10,235 bases of DNA from Thalassiosira profunda (Eukaryota; Bacillariophyta; Thalassiosirophyceae; Thalassiosirales; Thalassiosiraceae): contig JALLAP010000822.1 in assembly GCA_036939355.1 (NCBI GenBank), positions 1-10,235 of the forward strand, read 5' to 3'. Positions 1-5,858 of this stretch are shown piece by piece. A program made the translations under genes and the position numbers. The notes beneath the pieces were generated by a model, which saw nothing but the letters and a program-made list of their open reading frames with translations, was not told the DNA's origin and did no database searches. How positions within the stretch are numbered: position 1 is the first letter of the stretch; each line of letters opens with the position of its first letter.

Positions 1-209
1 TGGAAAGGATCGGACCCCTCGCATTTTGTAAAGTCTACGCCACAGCCTTCCGAGAGAGCTTTCATCGCATCAGCCAGCATGTTTGTTTTGTCACCGTCAA
101 CCAGCCACCTTTTCCTGTTACGGACTACATCTGGCGCAGAGTCTTTTCTTAGATCGCCGGAGAGCGTCTCGTGTATGGCAGAGAGGAATTGGAGCGGTTC
201 GAGTGCCAT
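1..209 (-). CDS. 5' end of an unrecognised protein-coding gene (partial, runs off left edge)
   Basis: Reading leftwards from an ATG at 209-207, 69 codons stay open to the window edge. The protein begins MALEPLQFLSAIHETL and continues with a mixed, soluble-looking composition: alternating helical and charged stretches, and two cysteines near the edge (GCG and KCE). An in-frame TGA lies five codons upstream of this ATG, so it is the first usable start unless an upstream exon exists. Many codons follow the RNY pattern seen in the other genes here. I do not recognise the family. It has no obvious signal peptide or membrane segment. It is divergently oriented to the PXMP4 gene, which fits the strict strand alternation of the window. 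A 69-codon open frame could arise by chance, so confidence is moderate. Confidence 0.5.
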   Translation of the reverse strand, partial: MALEPLQFLSAIHETLSGDLRKDSAPDVVRNRKRWLVDGDKTNMLADAMKALSEGCGVDFTKCEGSDPF

Positions 210-304
210 CTGACATCTATCTCATGCCACCTCTCTTCCCAAAGCCCGTGCAAGGGAATGGCCGCCCACAGAGCAACACCATTTTTCTAATGCCACCACG
301 GCCC

Positions 305-309
305 ATTGG
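305..309 (-). promoter_or_regulatory. CCAAT box (reverse orientation)
   Basis: ATTGG within CCCATTGGT is the complement of a CCAAT core. It lies 96 bases upstream of the minus-strand ATG at 209, a typical distance for an NF-Y-type site. A 5-base motif is common by chance, so this is tentative. Confidence 0.25.
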
Positions 310-412
310 TAGCGGCAGGAGCCGCGGCAGCTTGGCAAAAGGCCTCCGTCCGCCGAAGACATAATGTGGCGCCAGACGCAGAAGAGAGAGAAGTGGAGGA
401 GAAGCCCTTTTG

Positions 413-440
413 AATTCCTCCGTAGACCTACGAAGGAATT
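413..440. repeat. 28-base near-perfect palindrome in the divergent promoter
   Basis: The left arm AATTCCTCCGTAG (413-425) and right arm CTACGAAGGAATT (428-440) are reverse complements except for one position (420/433), with a 2-base spacer. On the minus-strand transcript the mismatch would be a G-U pair, so that RNA would pair along all 13 positions; on the plus strand it is a C/A mismatch. The element ends 84 bases before the PXMP4 ATG. It may be a binding site for a dimeric factor or a hairpin in a 5'UTR. Confidence 0.6.
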
Positions 441-524
441 AATACTTTTCCGGCCGACCCTTGCGAAAACCCTCCCCCCACCCCCCAACAACAACCACTC
501 TCCTCCTACCTCCTGACTCCCGCG

Positions 525-1412
525 ATGAACGACGGCAACGCACTCCTCCCGCACCACTCCGTATGGAGCGAGGTCGCGGCCATCCTCAGCGGCCTCATCG
601 GCGGCGGGCGATATGGGCTGAAAATCCGCGTCCCGCACGCGGTTGGTGAGTTGAACACGGGGCCAATCTATCGGTTGTGCACGAGTTCTCACGCTATGCC
701 ACAATGTGTTCCAGTGATGACCTTCCTGTTTGGGAGCCACCTCTCCTTCAAACAAAAGCTCAAGGCCGTCGCGAAACTCGCGGCGGAGCACGCTTCGAAC
801 CTGGCGGCCTTCGCATGCCTCTACAAGGTGCGTGGGTATTTGTGCTGATGCGTTCTTCACTGCAATTTAGTCTGCCGAGCTTATCAACCTTCGCTCCACT
901 GTACACAGCTGATGCTGGCAAAACTCAAGGTGTTGAGCCGAAGGATACAGCAGGGCCGCGGCGATCTCCACCCGGGAACGATTCGGCATCTGTGCAGATC
1001 TCTGTTGGCGGTCCTGGTGAATGGGCCCTTCATACCAAAGGGGCACGCGCTGTCATCAACAACGCCCGCCCCTGGTCTTCCGGAACAACCCTATCATGCC
1101 TTCCTCGCCGGCGCGGTGGGCGGGTATTACGTGTGGGGACGGTACAGCGGGGTCAACTACCAGCTGATACTTTATCTCGCAAGCCGGATTTTAGTCGGAT
1201 GCATCAAACTGGCCAGCGAGAAGGGCATACCGCCCTTTGCGTGGAAGCGATTGTCGTTTGCCAAAACGTATCCGTGGGCCGCCGCAGGAATTTGGGGAAC
1301 GGTGATGATGTTGTTCGAGAAGCATCCAGAGGTGCTGCACCCGAGCTTGCGGAGGAGCATGGATGAGATTTATCGGTTCGACAGCTTTTCGGCGACGAGT
1401 GGCACAAGATAG
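525..1412 (+). CDS. PXMP4: Peroxisomal membrane protein 4 (PMP24) homologue, three exons
   Basis: Model: exons 525-645, 715-827 and 909-1412, giving 245 residues (human PXMP4 is 212). PXMP4/PMP24 is a multi-pass peroxisomal membrane protein of the Tim17/Tim22/Tim23/Pmp24 family; its exact role is unclear. Family landmarks are plain: GGGRYGLKIRVPHA (about residues 26-39) joined by splicing to VVMTFLF (40-46), then SNLAAFACLYK (68-78), YHAFLAGAVGGYYVWG (140-155), LYLASRILVGCIKLASEKG (167-185), and GIWGTVMMLFEKHP (205-218) followed by HPSLRRSM. Splicing the first intron recreates the conserved PHA-x-VMTFLF junction, which strongly supports the model. The loop at about 90-138 is roughly 40 residues longer than in human PXMP4. 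The start is the first ATG in the exon-1 frame that keeps the conserved N-terminus, after a CT-rich leader. Its stop lies 23 bases from that of the convergent Tex-type gene. Confidence 0.92.
646..714 (+). other. Intron 1 of PXMP4 (69 bases)
   Basis: Donor GTGAGT and acceptor TTCCAG split a valine codon (phase 1) and join conserved PHA-V to VMTFLF. The intron length is a multiple of three with no in-frame stop, so retention would insert 23 residues rather than truncate the protein. Confidence 0.88.
828..908 (+). other. Intron 2 of PXMP4 (81 bases)
   Basis: Donor GTGCGT follows the LYK codons, and acceptor TACACAG follows a pyrimidine-rich stretch. The intron is phase 0 and contains an in-frame TGA (846-848), so it must be removed to reach the conserved C-terminal half. 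An alternative AG at 869-870 is possible but would lengthen the exon in a different frame. Confidence 0.8.
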
Positions 1413-1435
1413 GGCTTCACACTTCTCAATTCGCT
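1413..1435. other. 23-base gap between convergent stop codons
   Basis: The PXMP4 TAG (1410-1412) and the Tex-type TGA (1438-1436 on the minus strand) face each other across 23 bases. Any 3'UTR of normal length must run into the neighbouring coding sequence in antisense. Confidence 0.85.
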
Positions 1436-3769
1436 TCATTTCTTTTGGCGCTGCTTCTTACTGTGTGGCTTCTTGTCGTCGGATTTCCGCTGCCGCTTAG
1501 CGTCTCGATTGTCAGCGGGTAGATTGAGCCCGCACAGCCCTACCGATATTTTGTTTGCGCTCGACACGCCCAATATATCCACACCAATCTCTGACCCAAC
1601 GAGCAGCGACTGCAATTGCACGCCTCCTATTTTCGACCTGTGGCATAGGCCATCGTTTTCCAATCCAATGTCCACGAAAGCTCCGAAGTCAACGACGTTC
1701 CTGACCGTTGCAACGATGTTGCGCACTGGCATCTGGCTGTTCCTGAGACTCTCAACTGTCGACAAATGCGCCGGAAGAGGAGAGCAGCCCTCTGCCGACC
1801 CAATCGTTGAAACTTTTGCTGCCGACTTCGCCTCCTTCCGCAGGCGCGGATCCGGATTTGTGATAGAGAAGTACAGATGATCGATAACTGTCAATGCCCT
1901 TTCTTGGGTCACTTGAAACGCCCCGGCTGCTTTCTGTGCAGCTTCTTCTCGTTGCTGTTTGTCAGAAGATGCAACAGATGACGCATCCGTCAAACTCCAT
2001 TTGAGCTCCTTCAACAGCCACCTCGCGAGGTCGTACGATTCTGGATGCACCAGTGTTGAATCCAGCCGTTCCTTCCCGCCTGATACCCGCACAAAGGCTG
2101 CGCAGTTCTGAAATGTCTTGGGCCCCAGACCAGATACTTTCAACAAGTCACTCCTCGCCCGCAGCGGCCGTGCGTCCATTATCTTTTTGCACAGTTTGGC
2201 TGTGAGGGAAGGCACCTTTTGCAGGATGGCGGCAGACGCTGAGTTCACATCGACGCCAACTTCCGCCACAGCATCGATCGAAGTTGCATTGAGCTTTGAA
2301 TCCAACACCTTTTCTGGGAGGTCATGTTGATACATTCCCAACCCCATGCTTCTTGGAGGGATTTTGACGAGCTCGTTGAGAGGATTCAGCCACCGTCTGC
2401 CGATCGAAACGGAGGCAATGGCAGCCGGCGTCTCGTTGGGGAATTCATCCTTGGCCATTTCTGTTACCGACCAGACACTGGCGCCCGCCTCTGTGACCAA
2501 GCGAACATCTATTTCAATGCTCCCAGCCGCCGCCGCCTCTTGCACCAACTGGCGTGCCTCTCTCGTGCCATGACCATTGCCTAGCACTACCAGCAGTTTG
2601 CTACCGCCAGCTGCTCCTTTCACCTTTTCCAGGAGAGATACAAGTGTCTTCTTCCCGCTCTCTCTTGCACCTCCCATAAATTTTACAGTGTCCAACGTCA
2701 AAACCTTACCCTCATCTGTCAACACGGCACACTTGATGCCCGCCTGGAATCCAGGGTCGAGTGCCAGCAGTGCTTTCCGGTCTCCCATTGATGCGGGCGG
2801 CGCCAGCAACGCCTTTTGCAAGTTGTTACAAAAGACCTGTATCGATCTCTCCTCCGCCCTCTTTGACACCTCCTTCCACAGCCGAGAGGTGCACCTCTTT
2901 CGCAGCAGTCTCGTCCACGCATCCCTAACGGCATCCTGGTACAATCTGTGGTATTGTTTCTTGGTAAACGCAGATATCTGAGAGATGTGCTCGACGCGGC
3001 TGTCGTCAATGTCGAACCCGAGCCTCAGTTGTTTTTGGTCCACTCCCCGGCGAATTGCTAGAACCTGGTGGTCGTACAGATTGCTGACCTTGTTCGAGAA
3101 GTCGTAATAGGTTGCAAAGGTAGACGCCGACGATCTCCCCTTTGCCGCTTTCTTTTGCTTGTCGCCACTGGCCTGTTTCACTTGCACCCTGCACTGTCGT
3201 CGGCAGTGGTCCATCAGGGCGTCCATCACTTTCACATCTGCAGCAATCCGATTGGCGAGCAGTATCACCGCCTTGTCCTGCGGTTTGCATCGTCGCAGCC
3301 GCTCTTTATCTGCTGTTGGCACCCCCCTCTCATTCCACAATCGATCCACAGTGGCCACCAATTCCGGGTGTTCCTTCTGAATGCGATCCTCCAGCGATCC
3401 CTTGCTGGGCGGTTTGAAGGGAGCATAAATATCGTCCAGCTCCGACTTGGAAATGGACGTCTCCACGCGCAGAATGGTTGAGGTATGGTCGCCATCACTC
3501 TGGCGCAACTGCTCCAGTATCTTGTTCCTCAGCGAGGAGAGAGATTCGTGCTTCTGGATATAATCACTCAGTTGATGGACCTGCTTCGTCGTGAGCGGAT
3601 CGATCACGTCGGTCCGATACCGGCACACGAAGGGCACCGATGTGGGGTCGTCGCTAAGGAGGGGGAGGGTGCGCTGCAATGCCCTCTGGACGGCGCCGGC
3701 GGCGGAGCCCTCCGCAGGCGCAAAATCCTTCACCCACGCCCTTGACAATTTGTTCCAGTTACTCGCCAT
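1436..3769 (-). CDS. SRBD1: Tex/SRBD1-type S1 RNA-binding protein, intronless
   Basis: 777 residues, close to bacterial Tex (E. coli about 773) and shorter than human SRBD1. Tex-family proteins bind nucleic acid and relate to Spt6; the eukaryotic role is poorly defined. Domains in order: N-terminal Tex helical region with VPFVCRYRTDVIDPLTTKQV (45-64) and IYAPFKPPSKGSLEDR (114-129); YqgF/RNase H-like fold from LLALDPGFQAGIKCAVL (334-350) through VVLGNGHGTREA (394-405); the Tex signature GMYQHDLPEKVL (478-489); helix-hairpin-helix region GVDVNSASAAIL (505-516) and DLLKVSGLGPKTFQNCAAFV (541-560), then LVHPESYDLA; S1 domain about 681-750 (VVDFGAFVDIG). The C-terminus is lysine/arginine-rich (KRQRK), a possible nuclear signal. 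I chose the ATG at 3769 because the 62 codons upstream are Gly/Arg/Pro-rich and cross a C10-G-C6 run. It shares a 313-base divergent promoter with the next gene. Confidence 0.93.
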   Translation of the reverse strand: MASNWNKLSRAWVKDFAPAEGSAAGAVQRALQRTLPLLSDDPTSVPFVCRYRTDVIDPLTTKQVHQLSDYIQKHESLSSLRNKILEQLRQSDGDHTSTILRVETSISKSELDDIYAPFKPPSKGSLEDRIQKEHPELVATVDRLWNERGVPTADKERLRRCKPQDKAVILLANRIAADVKVMDALMDHCRRQCRVQVKQASGDKQKKAAKGRSSASTFATYYDFSNKVSNLYDHQVLAIRRGVDQKQLRLGFDIDDSRVEHISQISAFTKKQYHRLYQDAVRDAWTRLLRKRCTSRLWKEVSKRAEERSIQVFCNNLQKALLAPPASMGDRKALLALDPGFQAGIKCAVLTDEGKVLTLDTVKFMGGARESGKKTLVSLLEKVKGAAGGSKLLVVLGNGHGTREARQLVQEAAAAGSIEIDVRLVTEAGASVWSVTEMAKDEFPNETPAAIASVSIGRRWLNPLNELVKIPPRSMGLGMYQHDLPEKVLDSKLNATSIDAVAEVGVDVNSASAAILQKVPSLTAKLCKKIMDARPLRARSDLLKVSGLGPKTFQNCAAFVRVSGGKERLDSTLVHPESYDLARWLLKELKWSLTDASSVASSDKQQREEAAQKAAGAFQVTQERALTVIDHLYFSITNPDPRLRKEAKSAAKVSTIGSAEGCSPLPAHLSTVESLRNSQMPVRNIVATVRNVVDFGAFVDIGLENDGLCHRSKIGGVQLQSLLVGSEIGVDILGVSSANKISVGLCGLNLPADNRDAKRQRKSDDKKPHSKKQRQKK

Positions 3770-4082
3770 ACTGCTGAACAACAGCAGCGTTTCCGGCGGC
3801 GTGGGGGAGGTTGGAGGAGAGGGGTGTATCTTTTCCCGCCAATTTCGCCCCCCCCCCGCCCCCCTGCGGCCACATGGCCACATATCTACCATACCCTCCG
3901 CCGCTCCCGCCCCCGCCTTGCCACCGCCGGGCCGGGGTGCTGCTCGAAGGGCCAAGTTGTTTCTCTTGGAAGCGGGGCACAGCTAGAAGCACCCGCAAGT
4001 GGTTGGACCGCGCAGCTGTGAGGCAGCGCCAGGTAGAGCAGGTTCTGAGTTGCAGCAAACACAACACCAGTAATTTTCCATC
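3770..4082. promoter_or_regulatory. Divergent promoter region between the Tex-type gene and the membrane-protein gene
   Basis: 313 bases between head-to-head ATGs. It contains an E2F-like site overlapping a CCAAT box (3831-3843), a C10-G-C6 run (3848-3864), a tandem GGCCACAT pair (about 3869-3884), and a GC-rich stretch with CCGCC repeats (about 3898-3935). The G-rich minus strand of the C-run could fold into a G-quadruplex-like structure; homopolymers of this length are also prone to miscounting in assemblies. Frames crossing the region give only low-complexity proteins. Confidence 0.6.
3831..3843 (+). promoter_or_regulatory. E2F-like site overlapping a CCAAT box
   Basis: TTTTCCCGCCAAT matches the textbook E2F/DP consensus TTTCCCGCC and overlaps CCAAT at its 3' end. 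It lies 62 bases upstream of the Tex-type ATG and about 240 bases upstream of the membrane-protein ATG. E2F and DP factors exist in algae generally; function here is inferred from sequence alone. Confidence 0.35.
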
Positions 4083-5828
4083 ATGCCCGCCCTCCGCGCC
4101 CCCGAGATCCCCATGATTCCCGATACTCCCATCAGCTGGGCTACCATGATGCTCGCCTGTCTCGTTGTCATCGATGTCAGCACGCAAATTGGGGAGTATC
4201 ATAGCGCCATCAAGCAGAGCACGAAGTGGGGGAAGGACGACCGACTGGCAAGGCAGGTTTGCAAGACAATCAATATCGTTGTTTTGCAAGTGGTGGCCGC
4301 CAGCATGCTTGTTGTCATCTTGTCGGCGACGGTGGTAACCAATCTCACCGAGGGCATGGACACTCGCATGGTGTTGGTGTTGGAGGGGATCTCGAGATTG
4401 GAGGCGTCGTTTGTGATGACCTACGTCTCGGTCAAATTGCCACGCTGGATTGGGGTGTATCACTCGTCCGAGAAAGACCAAGCGATTCAACACGTCGGGG
4501 AGGGATTGGGGGCGCTTAAGTTTCACGTGCGATACAGCATTGGGCAATACTTTCTGCTCGTGTGGTGTATGATGCTTCCATTTACCGGCCGGCCCATTTC
4601 GGCCCTGTTGGGATTTGCAATTGGGTTCCTGATCGAGTTGCTGATTGCGTTTGCTCGCAAGGGCGACGGGGAGCGGCAGTTTCACGTCGCTTCGGCGGCA
4701 TCCCTGGGGGCAGCATTCCTGTCATCGGTCATGTGTGCCGACGGCTGCCATTATATTCAGATTGTTTGGGGATCTGGACAATATTTTAGTGAGTGGGGGC
4801 TCGGCATCGCCTCCTTTGCAATCAACTTTGCTACGAGCCTCTTGAGCCACTTCCTTCACTTGCAGCAAACCGTGCGGATTTGGTACAAACACAAGAGAAT
4901 ATCTATTCATGAACAGAAGGAGGGGAAGATGGCGATCAGCATCATCCGCTCGCATATCCGCTCAGAAGATCTCAGCGAGTCCCAGCGGGCCATACTGCAG
5001 AACGAGATGGAACAGACCGACGAATGCGCCGAGACCACGTGGTCTCTGGTGAAACAGCGACTCTCCTCGAAGTCTGATCTTGTATTCTTTGGGCGCTTTG
5101 AGTATTTCTTCGGAATCTTTGTCAGTCTGGCTTCTCTTTTCGTGGTGGTTGTCAACATTGTGGCTACTGATCAGATGAACGTCGTTCGAAAGAATTTTCA
5201 TCATGTGCACACAACTCTCTACGGCGACATGGATGCAGGACCGGTTTGCGCCTTTGATAAGATCGGTGGAACAGTGAGAACTTTCGACAGCAGTGGGAGT
5301 GCCTTGGCTGCCAATCAAACAATCGCACACTGTGGAGCATGCGGACATTGCTCGACGTGGCAAGACCTGCGATTACAATACACCACGCGGACATATCTGG
5401 CGAAAGAATCGCAGCGGTGCGCCAAGAAATCATTTCTCTTTGGACGCGAGGCAGTTCACGATTGCCTCATGGAGGAGCCGATCGGCTTCACCGATCAATG
5501 CGCCGAATGCTGGACGACGGACATATATTGCGCGAGAAGCAACTGCGCTTTCATCTTCATACAAGCAAACCTTATCAATACAGTCTCCAATTTTGCGGTG
5601 GGAGAAGATACAATCACAAGCGCAACGTGCGAGGAGGCGAATTGCGAGCTGGAGTTCGTGCCTTGCAGCGGAGCAAACAGGCGACGGATGAACATCCAAA
5701 GCACAATCGCACGCCCGGGTCGACAATTGTGCAATATTGTTGGCGTAGAGGATTGGGAGGACGTCTTCGGAGAAAGAAGTGGATTGTACAAAGGAACCAG
5801 CAGGGAAGGCACGCGCGATGAGCTGTGA
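4083..5828 (+). CDS. Polytopic membrane protein with cysteine-rich lumenal domain and C-terminal RDEL
   Basis: 581 residues, intronless. Likely membrane segments: about 18-35, 63-86, 96-120, 153-190 (probably two), 203-220, 236-260 and 340-361. A charged, probably cytosolic loop (about 264-338) precedes the last segment. After it comes a domain of about 200 residues with 14 cysteines (389, 417, 420, 423, 446, 461, 473, 476, 483, 488, 516, 521, 528, 550), containing HCGACGHC, IGFTDQCAECW and CSGANRRR, and one sequon (NQT, 411-413). This pattern resembles a domain I recall from diatom and Nannochloropsis predicted proteins, with no established function. The protein ends TRDEL, a KDEL-type ER retrieval signal, which fits a lumenal tail. 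The segment LEGISRLEASFVMTYVSVKL loosely recalls the glutamate motif of FTR1-type iron permeases, too weak to name it. Open questions are the substrate and whether the cysteines are structural or redox-active. Confidence 0.88.
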   Translation: MPALRAPEIPMIPDTPISWATMMLACLVVIDVSTQIGEYHSAIKQSTKWGKDDRLARQVCKTINIVVLQVVAASMLVVILSATVVTNLTEGMDTRMVLVLEGISRLEASFVMTYVSVKLPRWIGVYHSSEKDQAIQHVGEGLGALKFHVRYSIGQYFLLVWCMMLPFTGRPISALLGFAIGFLIELLIAFARKGDGERQFHVASAASLGAAFLSSVMCADGCHYIQIVWGSGQYFSEWGLGIASFAINFATSLLSHFLHLQQTVRIWYKHKRISIHEQKEGKMAISIIRSHIRSEDLSESQRAILQNEMEQTDECAETTWSLVKQRLSSKSDLVFFGRFEYFFGIFVSLASLFVVVVNIVATDQMNVVRKNFHHVHTTLYGDMDAGPVCAFDKIGGTVRTFDSSGSALAANQTIAHCGACGHCSTWQDLRLQYTTRTYLAKESQRCAKKSFLFGREAVHDCLMEEPIGFTDQCAECWTTDIYCARSNCAFIFIQANLINTVSNFAVGEDTITSATCEEANCELEFVPCSGANRRRMNIQSTIARPGRQLCNIVGVEDWEDVFGERSGLYKGTSREGTRDEL

Positions 5829-5858
5829 TTCATACTCAACAGATGTTCGATGCTGGCT
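5829..5858. other. 30-base gap between convergent stop codons
   Basis: The membrane-protein TGA (5826-5828) faces the preferred E2 stop (TAG, 5861-5859 on the minus strand). If the unspliced E2 frame is used instead, its stop is at 5872-5870 and the gap is 41 bases. No separate terminator element is visible. Confidence 0.7.

Larger units (their letters stand above)
210..524. promoter_or_regulatory. Divergent intergenic region between the 5'-partial gene and PXMP4
   Basis: These 315 bases separate two head-to-head start codons and should hold both promoters and 5'UTRs. Visible elements are a reverse CCAAT box (ATTGG, 305-309), a purine-rich tract (about 371-403), a 28-base near-palindrome (413-440), and a C-rich then CT-rich leader (about 471-515) just before the PXMP4 ATG. 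I see no clear TATA box. Open frames crossing the region on both strands have compositions unlike real proteins. Confidence 0.55.

Noticed and set aside
83..364. Plus-strand 93-codon open frame
   Set aside because: It overlaps the better minus-strand reading at 1-209 and runs through promoter-like sequence. Its Pro/Arg-rich composition looks like a shadow.
222..860. Minus-strand 212-codon open frame
   Set aside because: It lies antisense to PXMP4 exons 1 and 2, which show clear family motifs. Its product has no recognisable pattern and it breaks the divergent-promoter layout.
3770..3955. 62-codon N-terminal extension of the Tex-type protein
   Set aside because: It is Gly/Arg/Pro-rich, translated from a C10-G-C6 run and the E2F-like site. 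The Tex homology begins after the ATG at 3769, so this is promoter or 5'UTR.
3759..4685. Minus-strand 308-codon open frame
   Set aside because: It is antisense to the membrane-protein gene and its promoter. It is His/Asn/Arg-rich with poly-Gly, and has no domain.
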